Shown here: positions 33,057 to 41,742 of the stretch, piece after piece
Numbering within the stretch: the first letter of the stretch is position 1
How the letters are laid out: every line of letters begins with the position of its first letter
Source: DATGKG01 sp963851325
GTDB taxonomy: Bacteria; Desulfobacterota; Binatia; Binatales; Binataceae
DNA length: 64,000 bases
Assembly (NCBI GenBank): GCA_963851325.1
Contig: CAWKOR010000001.1
Coordinates: 3,658,001-3,722,000 of the forward strand
Direction of reading: 5' to 3'
Program-made: the position numbers and the translations under genes
The notes under the pieces: model-generated
What the model was told of the DNA's origin: nothing
Databases searched by the model: none
The model's input: only the letters and a program-made list of their open reading frames with translations

Positions 33057-34265
33057 ATGAACAATCGTCTCGGCTTCGGGGTGTTTCTCGCGCCCCATCA
33101 TCCCATCGGCGAACATCCAACCTTGCAGTTGGAACGCGATCTGGAACTGGCTGAATGGCTCGATGAGCTGCAGTACGACGAGTTCTGGGTCGGCGAGCAT
33201 CACTCCGCCGGATGGGAGACCATCGGCTCGCCCGAGATGTTCCTGGCCGGCGCCGCGATGCGCACCAAACGCATCCGTTTGGGTACCGGCGTGGTTTCGA
33301 TTCCGTATCATCATCCGTTCAATGTCGCGCAACGCATCGTTCAGCTCGACCACATGAGCCGAGGCCGCGCGATGCTCGGGGTTGGCCCCGGCGCGCTCCC
33401 TTCCGACGCGTTCATGCTCGGCATCGATCCGAACACGCAACGCGATCGGATGGATGAAGGCCTCGGCGCCATTATGCGGCTGCTGAACGAAGACGAGCCC
33501 TTCACCATGAAGGGGTCGTTCTTCGAATTGCACGATGCGGCCCTGCAGATTCGTCCGCTGCAGGACCGGATTCCGGTCGCCTGCGCTTCGACCATCTCGC
33601 CGTCGGGCATGAAATGCGCCGGAAAGTATGGCGTCGGCGTGCTCTCGGTCGCCTCGTACTCGGAAGAGGGCTTGCAGGCGCTCCCGACCCAGTGGCATTT
33701 CGGCGAGGTCTCCGCGAAGGAATTCGGCCACACCCTCGATCGCAAAGAATGGCGCATCGTGATCCCGTTCCACATTTCCGATTCCAAGGAGCAGGCATTG
33801 CGCGAAGTCGCCGACGGCCTCAAGCGATGGCAAAACGAGTACATCGTCGGCATCCTTGGCAGTCCGCAGCGGCATCCCTTCAGCGACGGCTACGAGGCGG
33901 CGAAACGAATGACCGAATTCGGCGGCGCCATCATCGGCACTCCCGACGATGCGGTGGAGAAAATTGCCAGGTTGCAGGAACTCTCGGGCGGCTTCGGAAC
34001 CATCCTGTCGTTTGGGCACGACTGGACCAGCCGCGAGCAGCAACGGCGCAGTTATGAGATGATCGCGCGCTACGTGATGCCGCGCGTCAACGGCCTCATC
34101 CGGCCGATCGAGCGATCGGCGGAGCGCGTCACCGCAAGGAAGGGTGAGCTGATGCAGGCGGCCAGCGGCGCGGTGCTCAAGGCGATTAGAGATTTCAACG
34201 CGACGCATCCGCGCGAGGACGGCGGGAAGAAGTCATCGAGCCCGAAAGTCCGCGAGGGCCTCTAG
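33057..34265 (+). CDS. LLM-class flavin-dependent monooxygenase-like protein (LimB-like)
   Basis: The 402-residue TIM-barrel protein starts at ATG 33057 behind GAAGGAG. It shows YDEFWVGEHHSAGWE, RIRLGTGVVSIPYHHPFNVAQRIVQLDHMS (in parts), GRAMLGVGPG and IGTPDDAVEKI. This combination, and the larger size, fits the flavin-dependent monooxygenase group that includes limonene 1,2-monooxygenase and the alkanal monooxygenase-like enzymes. It uses FMN from a partner reductase. The natural substrate is not known, but an NTF2-like gene directly upstream and an epoxide-hydrolase-like gene at 26345 make a terpene/epoxide route conceivable. Confidence 0.85.
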   Translation: MNNRLGFGVFLAPHHPIGEHPTLQLERDLELAEWLDELQYDEFWVGEHHSAGWETIGSPEMFLAGAAMRTKRIRLGTGVVSIPYHHPFNVAQRIVQLDHMSRGRAMLGVGPGALPSDAFMLGIDPNTQRDRMDEGLGAIMRLLNEDEPFTMKGSFFELHDAALQIRPLQDRIPVACASTISPSGMKCAGKYGVGVLSVASYSEEGLQALPTQWHFGEVSAKEFGHTLDRKEWRIVIPFHISDSKEQALREVADGLKRWQNEYIVGILGSPQRHPFSDGYEAAKRMTEFGGAIIGTPDDAVEKIARLQELSGGFGTILSFGHDWTSREQQRRSYEMIARYVMPRVNGLIRPIERSAERVTARKGELMQAASGAVLKAIRDFNATHPREDGGKKSSSPKVREGL

Positions 34266-34276
34266 GGGTTTTCAAA

Positions 34277-35121
34277 ATGCCGAGAACAAAAGTTGGCACC
34301 GTCAAAGCACTCTGGCGATACCCCGTAAAATCCATGCAGGGTGAGCAGCTCGACCAGTTGCACATCACCTCGCGAGGCGTGGTCGGCGATCGCGCGTGGG
34401 CGCTGCGCGAATCGACAACAAGCGCATCGCGAGCGCGAAAAAGTTCGTCGCTCTGCTCAAGTTCCATGCAAAATACGAAGGCACGCCGGAGATTGGAAAT
34501 CTCCCGCCGGTGAAGGTCACTTTGCCCGATGGCCGCGAGATTCATGCCGACGATCCGCACGCCTCCGAGGCCATCTCGGAAGCGCTCGGCCATAAATTTC
34601 AGCTCGAACACAGTCCCAACCCGGGAGGCGAGCGCGCCGGTATCGATCCTGCCACGATCTTTGCCGACAATCCGGTGGCCGAGGTAATCCCCGCGCTCGG
34701 CGCCAACCCGATGCCCGACTATTTCGCACTCCACAAAGGCAGCTATCTCGATTCTGCGAGCTTCCATCTAATCGCAACCGGGACGCTGGCGCACATGCGT
34801 GGACTGACCGACGGCAAATCGGATTTCGACTATCGGCGCTTCCGCGCCAACTTGCTGGTCGACACCGGCAGCGATGCGAGAGGTTTCGTCGAAGATGAAT
34901 GGGTCGGCGGTGTTCTGGAAATCGGCGCCGGAGTGAAAGTCACCTCGATTGCTCCGGCGCTGCGATGCGTGATGACGACGCACGCGCAACAGGACCTGCC
35001 GCGCGACCTGGCGATTTTGCGCACCACCGTACAGCGGCATCAGGCGAACCTCGGCGCGTTCACCGCGATCGAGGGCGACGGCCACGTGCACCTCGGCGAC
35101 GCAGTGTACCTGGTCAAATGA
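34277..35121 (+). pseudogene. MOSC-domain protein, frameshifted
   Basis: Two overlapping frames together encode one MOSC protein of about 280 residues. The first (34277-about 34410) gives the N-terminal beta-barrel start VKALWRYPVKSMQGEQL and GDRAWALRE. The second (about 34411-35121) continues NKRIASAKKF and carries the MOSC core (DSASFHLIATGTL, DYRRFRANLLVDT, CVMTTHAQQDLPRD). The break falls at about 34402-34415 and needs a one-base change. MOSC proteins bind molybdenum cofactor and transfer sulfur, and the conserved cysteine is present (LRCVMTTH). The core is intact, so a sequencing error or a very recent mutation is likely; no slippery site is seen at the break. Confidence 0.8.
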
Positions 35122-35134
35122 ATCTTTCCTTCTG

Positions 35135-36532
35135 ATGGCCGCACGCAGAAAACCAGCGGCGAAAAAGGCGACCAGCAATATCCTCCGGGGGCGATTTGCC
35201 AAAGGGCGGCTGCCCGAAGTCGAGGCCTTTACCGCATCCTTGCCGTTCGACCGGCGGCTCTTTCGCCACGACATCCGCGGCTCCGTCGCGCATGCCAACA
35301 TGCTCGCGAAGGTAAAACTGATTTCGCGGGTGGAGGCGGCGGCGATCGGCAAGGGCTTGCGCGCCATCGAGCGCGAGATCGAGACCGGCAATTTCAAGTT
35401 CAACGTCGCCGATGAAGACATTCACATCGCGATCGAGCGCCGCCTGATCGAGTTGTCCGGTGACGCGGGCCGTAAGCTGCACACCGCGCGCTCGCGCAAC
35501 GACCAGGTCGCATTGGATGTTCGGCTGTTCCTGAAGGACGAGATTCCGGCAGTTATCGCCCGGATCGAGGGTTTGCGCGGCGCGCTGCTCGACGTTGCGA
35601 GCGATCACGCCGATACTGTCATGCCGGGCTATACCCATATGCAGCGCGCGCAGCCGGTTTCGCTCGCGCATCACATCCTCGCCTATGTGGAGATGCTCGA
35701 TCGCGATAGGGAGCGCTTCTCGCAAGCCCTCGCCCGCACCGACGCGATGCCGCTGGGCGCTGGAGCGCTGGCGGGCACTACACTGCAAATCGATCGCGAG
35801 GCGGTCGCGAGGGAACTGGGTTTCGCGCGCATCGCGGAAAACAGCATGGATGCGGTTTCCGATCGGGATTTCGCGGTGGACTTTCTTTCCGCGGCGGCGC
35901 TGTTGTCAGTTCATCTCTCGCGCATGAGCGAAGAGATCATTCTGTGGAGCACTTCGGAATTCGGTTTCGCGATTCTACCCGATGAATTCTCGACCGGCTC
36001 GTCGATGATGCCGCAGAAGAAGAATCCGGATCTGCTCGAATTGATTCGCGCCAAAAGTGGACGGGTTATAGGCGATCTGGTTGCGATACTCACCATCCTC
36101 AAGGGACTCCCGCTCACCTACAATTCCGATTTGCAGGAAGACAAGGAGCGTATCTTCGATGCGCTCGATACCATCCAGCCGACGCTCGAGGTGACCGCGA
36201 AGCTGTGGCCGCGCATCAAGTTCAATGTCGATGCGATGCGCGAAGCTGCCGGCGGATTCGCGCTCGCCACCGATCTTGCGGAATACCTGGTCGAGCGTGG
36301 CATGCCGTTTCGCGAGGCGCACGAGATCATCGGCGCCCTGGTGCGCGATACTATCGCGGTGGGAAAGTCGCTCGGCGATCTCAGCCTCGACGATTTCCGG
36401 CGTCATTCGGCGCGCTTCGACGCTGACGTGCTGGAGATGCTCGATCCCGAAAATTCCATCAAGGTCCGCTCGGTGATCGGCGGGCCGGCGCCCGGCATGG
36501 TCCGCGAGCGCATCAAAAGGTTGCGCGAATGA
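35135..36532 (+). CDS. argH: Argininosuccinate lyase
   Basis: The 465-residue lyase has the fumarase/aspartase signature GSSMMPQKKNPDLLE near residue 289, preceded by HTARSRNDQVALD and GYTHMQRAQPVSLAHH. It splits argininosuccinate into arginine and fumarate, the last step of arginine synthesis. Length is normal. An N-terminal basic segment (AARRKPAAKKATSN) is longer than in most homologues. The lipoprotein gene that follows overlaps its stop by four bases. Confidence 0.97.
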   Translation: MAARRKPAAKKATSNILRGRFAKGRLPEVEAFTASLPFDRRLFRHDIRGSVAHANMLAKVKLISRVEAAAIGKGLRAIEREIETGNFKFNVADEDIHIAIERRLIELSGDAGRKLHTARSRNDQVALDVRLFLKDEIPAVIARIEGLRGALLDVASDHADTVMPGYTHMQRAQPVSLAHHILAYVEMLDRDRERFSQALARTDAMPLGAGALAGTTLQIDREAVARELGFARIAENSMDAVSDRDFAVDFLSAAALLSVHLSRMSEEIILWSTSEFGFAILPDEFSTGSSMMPQKKNPDLLELIRAKSGRVIGDLVAILTILKGLPLTYNSDLQEDKERIFDALDTIQPTLEVTAKLWPRIKFNVDAMREAAGGFALATDLAEYLVERGMPFREAHEIIGALVRDTIAVGKSLGDLSLDDFRRHSARFDADVLEMLDPENSIKVRSVIGGPAPGMVRERIKRLRE

Positions 36533-37023
36533 TAGGTCGTCGATCAGTCGAATCGATTTGCGTAGCGGCTCTGGCGGCGATGATCTTCGCGACTGGATGC
36601 GGCGTCAAATCGCCGCCGGTGCCGCCGGAGCAGGCGATCCCCGAGCGCATCGTCGGGCTCGAAGCCACCTCGCAGAAAAATGGCGTGATGCTTTCATGGG
36701 AGCGTCCCGATCGTACCGCCGGTGGGCATCGGATGCGTGACCTCGGAAGCTTCGAGGTCGAGCGCGCGGAGGCTACCGGCGCGTTCCGCCCGCTCATCGA
36801 GATTCCGGTTACCGACCAGGATCGGTTTCAACAACAGCGCAAATTCACCTACCTCGATGTGGGCGCCCAGGTCGGCCATCACTATCGCTACCAGGTGATT
36901 TCCTCGACCCTCGACGCCTATCACAGCGGCCCCTCCAACGAGGCCGAGATTACCTTTCAGCTGCCCAAGCCGCCGCCCAACCCCGAGGATTTTGTGGTTC
37001 CGCAGCCCACGCCGCTGCCGTGA
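36529..37023 (+). CDS. Lipoprotein with fibronectin-III-like domain, LptM-like N-terminus
   Basis: The 164-residue protein has a lipoprotein signal (AAMIFATGC; modified Cys at about residue 24) directly followed by GVKSPPVPPEQ. This resembles the CGLKGPLYxPP stretch of LptM (YifL), a small lipoprotein that helps LptD fold in E. coli. Unlike LptM, it continues into an about 100-residue beta-sandwich with MLSWERPD and YRYQVISSTL, typical of fibronectin type III folds. In E. coli lptM lies next to dapF; here the gene lies between argH and lysA-dapF. Both facts fit an envelope-assembly role, which is inference. Confidence 0.72.
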   Translation: MIGRRSVESICVAALAAMIFATGCGVKSPPVPPEQAIPERIVGLEATSQKNGVMLSWERPDRTAGGHRMRDLGSFEVERAEATGAFRPLIEIPVTDQDRFQQQRKFTYLDVGAQVGHHYRYQVISSTLDAYHSGPSNEAEITFQLPKPPPNPEDFVVPQPTPLP

Positions 37024-37060
37024 TATACAATTGACGCTGTGATAAAAACCACCTTTACCG

Positions 37061-38320
37061 ATGCACTATTTCGAATATAGAAACGACGAGCTGTACGCCG
37101 AAGATGTTCCGATGCGCGAACTGGCGCGCCGCTTCGGTACCCCATTCTACGTCTACAGCGCACGGACGCTGCGCCGCCATTTCAGGGTTTTCGACGAGGC
37201 CTTCGCCGGCACCGATCATCTGATCTGCTACGCGATGAAGGCGCTCTCGAACCTCAGCATCCTGAAGCTGTTCGCATCGATGGGTTCCGGCTTCGATATC
37301 GTCTCGGTGGGCGAGATGATGCGCTGCCTGCGCGCCGGCGCCGATCCGCGCAAGATTGTTTTCTCCGGCGTGGGCAAGACCGACGAGGAAATCGCAGCCG
37401 CCATCGACGCGAACATTTTGATGATCAACGTCGAGTCGCGCGGCGAGCTGCATCGCATCTCCGAGGTTGCGGGCCGGATGAAGAAACGCGCGCCGGTCAC
37501 GTTGCGGGTTAATCCCGATCTCGATCCGGGAACCCATCCGCATATTTCGACTGGGCATCGCGACAGCAAGTTCGGCATTCCATTGTCGCAAGTCGATGAA
37601 TACTACGCCGAGGCGAAAAATCTGCCCAATCTGGAGTTGGTCGGCCTCAGCACCCACATCGGATCGCAAATCACCGACACCGGACCGTTCACCGAGGCCG
37701 CCAACAAAGTAGCCGCGATCGTCGGGCGGCTGCGCGGCGCGGGAATCGCGCTCAAGTATCTCGATATCGGCGGTGGCCTGGGAATTCCGTATCAGGAAGA
37801 GCCGCCTCCGCCGTCGGAATACGGCAAGGCGGTGCTCGCGCCGATCCGGGGCCTGGGGTTGAAAATCATCGCGGAACCCGGACGCGTCATAGTCGGTAAT
37901 GCGGGCGTGCTGGTCACCAAGGTTCTGTACAACAAGGAAACTGACGTAAAGCGCTTCATCGTAGTGGACGCCGCGATGAACGATCTCATTCGGCCGGTGC
38001 TGTATGAGGCGTACCATAATATTCAGCCGGTCAAAAAAACCGCCGCGCCGAAAATCGTCACCGCCGATATCGTGGGTCCGATTTGCGAGAGCGGCGACTT
38101 TCTGGCACAGGAGCGCGAAATGCCGGAACCCGCGCAGGGCGATCTGCTCGCGGTGATGAGTGCCGGCGCGTACGGTGCGGTGATGGCGTCAAACTACAAC
38201 AGCCGTCCCCGCCTGCCGGAAATTCTGGTTGACGGAGCCGACGCACACGTGATCCGCGAGCGCGACACTTTCGAAGACATCATTCGCGGTGAAAAGATAA
38301 TCGAGCTCAAGACGCGGTGA
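37061..38320 (+). CDS. lysA: Diaminopimelate decarboxylase
   Basis: The 419-residue PLP enzyme has the PLP lysine in CYAMKALSN (Lys60), GFDIVSVGE, HIGSQITD, a glycine-rich GGGLGIPY, and CESGDFLAQ with the essential Cys near the C-terminus. It decarboxylates meso-diaminopimelate to lysine. dapF and dapA follow with short spacing, so the lysine and peptidoglycan precursor genes are probably one operon with argH at the front. Confidence 0.97.
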   Translation: MHYFEYRNDELYAEDVPMRELARRFGTPFYVYSARTLRRHFRVFDEAFAGTDHLICYAMKALSNLSILKLFASMGSGFDIVSVGEMMRCLRAGADPRKIVFSGVGKTDEEIAAAIDANILMINVESRGELHRISEVAGRMKKRAPVTLRVNPDLDPGTHPHISTGHRDSKFGIPLSQVDEYYAEAKNLPNLELVGLSTHIGSQITDTGPFTEAANKVAAIVGRLRGAGIALKYLDIGGGLGIPYQEEPPPPSEYGKAVLAPIRGLGLKIIAEPGRVIVGNAGVLVTKVLYNKETDVKRFIVVDAAMNDLIRPVLYEAYHNIQPVKKTAAPKIVTADIVGPICESGDFLAQEREMPEPAQGDLLAVMSAGAYGAVMASNYNSRPRLPEILVDGADAHVIRERDTFEDIIRGEKIIELKTR

Positions 38321-38323
38321 GCG

Positions 38324-39211
38324 ATGGCGAAACTTGAGTTCATCAAGATGCAGGGTTGCGGCAACGACTATGTCTATGTAGTCGCTACCCGGCAGCGCCC
38401 GGCCGATCCCGCCAGATTGTCGGTAAAACTGTCAGACCGGCGGTTCGGCATCGGAGGGGACGGTCTCATTATGCTCGCGCCCTCGACGCAGGCCGACCTG
38501 CGGATGGAGATGTACAACGCCGACGGATCGCGCGGCGAGATGTGCGGCAACGGCATTCGATGCCTGGCGCGGCTCGCATACGAGACCGGCATCGCACGCA
38601 AGAATCCGATCGATGTCGAGACTGATTGCGGAATCAAAAGCGTCGCGCTCACCTTCAGCAACGGGAAGGTCGATGGGGCAACCGTCGATATGGGCGAGCC
38701 GATCCTTGAGGGGCGCGAAGTTCCGGCCGATGCAGATGGTAAGATCGTCGAGTATCCGCTCGACGTCGGTGGACGCATCGAAAAAGTCACCGCGGTCTCG
38801 ATGGGCAATCCGCACTGCGTCGTTTTCGTGGATGACGAAGCGGTCTGGAAACTCGACGATCACGAATTCGGACGGCTGGGCCGCGCCTTCGAGAACCATC
38901 GGTTTTTTCCCAAGCGCGTCAACACTGAATTCATCCTTCCGATCTCGCGCGATCGGCTCAAGATGCGGGTATGGGAACGCGGCTCGGGCGAAACCCTCGC
39001 ATGCGGTACCGGAGCGTGTGCCGCGCTGGTCGCGGGCGTCCTGACCGGACGGGCGGATCGCAAGGCGACCGTCGAACTGCGTGGCGGCAGCCTGGAAATC
39101 GAATGGCGTGAGAGCGGCGACCGCGCCAATCATGTGTTCATGACTGGCGAGGCAGTCGAAGTTTTTCGCGGCGAGGTCGAAGTAGGCGCCGGCGAATTGG
39201 TCGGGGTCTAA
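38324..39211 (+). CDS. dapF: Diaminopimelate epimerase
   Basis: The 295-residue epimerase has the two catalytic cysteines in MCGNGIRC (Cys74) and ETLACGTGACA (Cys228). It interconverts LL- and meso-diaminopimelate, the form used for peptidoglycan and lysine. It begins three bases after the lysA stop. The family opening MQGCGNDYVYV is clear. Confidence 0.97.
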   Translation: MAKLEFIKMQGCGNDYVYVVATRQRPADPARLSVKLSDRRFGIGGDGLIMLAPSTQADLRMEMYNADGSRGEMCGNGIRCLARLAYETGIARKNPIDVETDCGIKSVALTFSNGKVDGATVDMGEPILEGREVPADADGKIVEYPLDVGGRIEKVTAVSMGNPHCVVFVDDEAVWKLDDHEFGRLGRAFENHRFFPKRVNTEFILPISRDRLKMRVWERGSGETLACGTGACAALVAGVLTGRADRKATVELRGGSLEIEWRESGDRANHVFMTGEAVEVFRGEVEVGAGELVGV

Positions 39212-39238
39212 ATCGCGGGTCCAATCGCGGAGGATCAA

Positions 39239-40111
39239 ATGTTCAACGGTGCTCTATCGGCAATCGTCACACCTTTTCGCGACGGCGAGGTCGACGAGCG
39301 CGCCTTGCGCGACCACATCGAATGGCAGATCCAAAGTGGAATGGATGGCATCGTGCCGTGCGGCTCGACCGGCGAGTCGGCGACCCTCACTCACGCCGAA
39401 CACGACCGCGTCATCAAGATCACGATCGAGCAGACGCGACGGCGCGTTCCGGTGGTCGCGGGAACCGGTTCGAACTCCACCGCCGAGGCGATTCGCTTGA
39501 CGGCGTCGGCGCGCGAGATGGGCGCGGACGGCGCGCTGATGATCTCGCCCTACTACAATAAGCCCACCCAGGAAGGAATTTTCCGTCATTACAAAATGAT
39601 TGCTGCGGCGGTCGACTTGCCGCTGATCGTATACAACATTCCGGCGCGCACCGGGTCGAACATCGCGCCCGAGACGTTCGCGCGCCTGTGCGAGATTCGT
39701 AACGTGGTCGGCATCAAGGAAGCGTCGGGCTCGATGGATCAGATCTCCGACATCCGCCGCCTATGCGGCGATCGACTCACGATACTCTCAGGTGACGACT
39801 CGCTGGTGGTGCCGATCATGGCGTTGGGCGGCAAGGGCGTCATCGCGACGATTTCCAACGTGATGCCGCGCGAGATGCACGACCTGGCGGCGGCGGGGTT
39901 AGCGGGAGATTTCGTGCGCGCGCGCGACCTCCACTACAAAATGATGCCGGTGATGCGCACCTTGTTCATCGAAACCAATCCGATTCCGGTCAAGCAGGCC
40001 CTCGCGTTCATGGGGCGCTGCGCCAACGAGCTTCGGATGCCGCTGTGTCCGATGTCCGCGCCTGCGGCAGATAAGTTGAAAGCGGCAATGAAGGAACTGA
40101 AGCTGATCTGA
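39239..40111 (+). CDS. dapA: 4-hydroxy-tetrahydrodipicolinate synthase
   Basis: The 290-residue TIM-barrel enzyme has the Schiff-base lysine in VGIKEASG (Lys160), Tyr132 in VYNIPARTG and the GSTGES motif (residues 42-47). It condenses pyruvate with aspartate semialdehyde as the first step of diaminopimelate synthesis. A GGAGGA site precedes the ATG. dapB, which often follows, is absent; a repeat-bearing intergenic stretch comes next. Confidence 0.96.
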   Translation: MFNGALSAIVTPFRDGEVDERALRDHIEWQIQSGMDGIVPCGSTGESATLTHAEHDRVIKITIEQTRRRVPVVAGTGSNSTAEAIRLTASAREMGADGALMISPYYNKPTQEGIFRHYKMIAAAVDLPLIVYNIPARTGSNIAPETFARLCEIRNVVGIKEASGSMDQISDIRRLCGDRLTILSGDDSLVVPIMALGGKGVIATISNVMPREMHDLAAAGLAGDFVRARDLHYKMMPVMRTLFIETNPIPVKQALAFMGRCANELRMPLCPMSAPAADKLKAAMKELKLI

Positions 40112-40247
40112 GGCGGCGTTGTTCGCCAGTCCTTCGCTCTTCGCCGCAATCTTCCGTTCGCGGTTCGTGCTATCAGTAATCGTGGTCCAATGACCGAATG
40201 TCATCAGGCCGAGATTGGTACGCACGCGGAAATCTTGGCAGCGAAAG

Positions 40248-40525
40248 TGCAAAAACAAACCCATTAAGCGGATCCGACTACTTCGGAGATTACCAAACGA
40301 AGCCAAATAACCCGCATGAATGCTGAACATTCTAAAATTGGGGTAGTCGGAAGGCGGCCGGATCGACGAATTGTGACGCCGCCGGGCGGAGTTTCGGTTG
40401 GAGGCTGAGGCCAAGGGAACCTGAATCGATCGAAAAATGCAAAAACAAACCCATTGCGAATACCATCCAGCCAACTCGCGAGGAAGATCGCACGCAATGA
40501 AAGGTATAACGCGAAAACAAACCCA
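40248..40525. repeat. Three-copy dispersed intergenic repeat
   Basis: TGCAAAAACAAACCCATT occurs exactly at 40248-40265 and 40438-40455, 190 bases apart. A shorter variant GCGAAAACAAACCCA is at 40511-40525. Flanking A-rich bases (GAAAG, GAAAAA) are shared by the first two copies. The spacing is irregular, so this is not a CRISPR. The motif could be a dispersed element or protein-binding site. Confidence 0.75.
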
Positions 40526-40577
40526 CCTCTCGATTCTTTAATGAAATCAATGGCTTAGATGGCAGTGCGCAATGAAA

Positions 40578-40604
40578 AGGCCGGACAGCGATGCCGCCCG
40601 GCCT
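40578..40604 (-). terminator. Rho-independent terminator of the dehydrogenase unit
   Basis: Read on the minus strand, AGGCCGG (40604-40598) pairs with CCGGCCT (40584-40578) and is followed by TTTT. It lies 22 bases past the stop of the 40627 dehydrogenase gene. Confidence 0.85.
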
Positions 40605-40626
40605 CTATCGACAATACGTCAGTAGG

Positions 40627-41712
40627 TTAGTCGAACATCAACACCGTCCGCGCCACCTCGCCCGCCTTCATCGCGCGGAATGCCTCGTTGACGTCCTCCA
40701 GCTTGCCGCGCTTGCTGATCATGTCGTCGAGGTTCAGGCGTCCTTGCTCGTAGAACTCGATGAGTCGCGGCATGTCGATGCGGAAGCGGTTGGAGCCCAT
40801 GAAGCATCCCTGGATGCGCTTCTCGAACAGCAATGAGAAGCCGTCGATATCGACCTTCTGCCCGAGCGGAACCATCCCGACGATGGTGGCCGTGCCGCCG
40901 GGAGCGAGTGCCTCGTAGGCTTGCTCGGCCGCTTTCTTGAGGCCGATCGCTTCGAAGGAAAACTCGACGCCGCCATTGGTGAGCGAGCGCACCGCCTCGA
41001 CGGGGTCGCCTGCCGATGCATCGACGCCGTGAGTGGCGCCGAGCTTCTTTGCGAGCGCGATCTTCTGCTCGAATTTGTCGACCACGATGATCTGGCGCGC
41101 GCCCGCGATACGGGCGCCCTGAATCACCGCCAGACCGACTCCGCCCGCGCCCCATACCGCGACCGTCGAACCCGGTGTCACCTTGGCGGTGTTGATCGCA
41201 GCGCCGACGCCGGTGATGACGCCGCATCCGATGAGTGCCGCGCGATCGAGCGGGAAGCTGTCCTTGATTTTCACCAGCGCATTCTCATGCACCAGCATCT
41301 GCTCGGCATACGAGGAAAGGTTGGCGAACTGATTGACCGGCTTCCCGCCCATCGCCAGGCGCGGCTTGTCGGTTCCCGCACGCTGCGTGGCCGCCGTGTT
41401 CGAGCACAGGTTAGGATGACCCGACATGCACTCCGGACAATATCCGCAGAACACCGACAGGCACGCGATGACGTGGTCGCCGGGTTTCACGTAGGTCACC
41501 TGCTTGCCGACTTTCTCGACGACGCCCGCGGCCTCGTGCCCGAGGATTGCAGGTGCGGGCCACATGTACAGCCCATCTACAAAATGTAGGTCGCTGTGGC
41601 ATACGCCGCTGGCGACTACCTTGACGCGAACCTCGCGATCCTGCGGCTCGTCGATATCAACATTTTCGATTTTCAGCGGCTGATTGGGTCCGTTGAAGAT
41701 TGCTGCTTTCAT
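40627..41712 (-). CDS. Zinc-dependent alcohol dehydrogenase (tandem copy 1)
   Basis: The 361-residue MDR enzyme has catalytic zinc ligands in SGVCHSDLH (Cys38) and GHE (His59, Glu60), structural zinc cysteines at 89, 92, 95 and 103, and the NAD site GAGGVGLAVIQGA. It oxidises an alcohol to aldehyde or ketone, and the long-chain subgroup (class III/NDMA-like) is closest. It follows a close paralogue by 30 bases on the same strand. AGGAG precedes the ATG. The terminator at 40578 ends the two-gene unit. Confidence 0.93.
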   Translation of the reverse strand: MKAAIFNGPNQPLKIENVDIDEPQDREVRVKVVASGVCHSDLHFVDGLYMWPAPAILGHEAAGVVEKVGKQVTYVKPGDHVIACLSVFCGYCPECMSGHPNLCSNTAATQRAGTDKPRLAMGGKPVNQFANLSSYAEQMLVHENALVKIKDSFPLDRAALIGCGVITGVGAAINTAKVTPGSTVAVWGAGGVGLAVIQGARIAGARQIIVVDKFEQKIALAKKLGATHGVDASAGDPVEAVRSLTNGGVEFSFEAIGLKKAAEQAYEALAPGGTATIVGMVPLGQKVDIDGFSLLFEKRIQGCFMGSNRFRIDMPRLIEFYEQGRLNLDDMISKRGKLEDVNEAFRAMKAGEVARTVLMFD

Positions 41713-41742
41713 CGTGATGCTCCTTGCTGCTCTCCCGCCTGG

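Larger units (their letters stand above)
40112..40626. other. Intergenic region with short repeats
   Basis: This 515-base gap between dapA and the minus-strand dehydrogenases holds three copies of a short A/C-rich motif (40248-40265, 40438-40455, 40511-40525) and the terminator of the dehydrogenase unit (40578-40604). Small frames on the minus strand are phantom: they only translate the repeats. No tRNA or known small RNA is recognisable. Confidence 0.6.

Noticed and set aside
34277..35121. Programmed frameshift in the MOSC gene
   Set aside because: No slippery heptamer lies at the break. A run of A's occurs about 20 bases downstream but would give a poorer protein join.
40248..40525. Possible CRISPR array
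   Set aside because: Only two exact copies and one variant with unequal spacing (190 and about 71 bases); no cas genes nearby.
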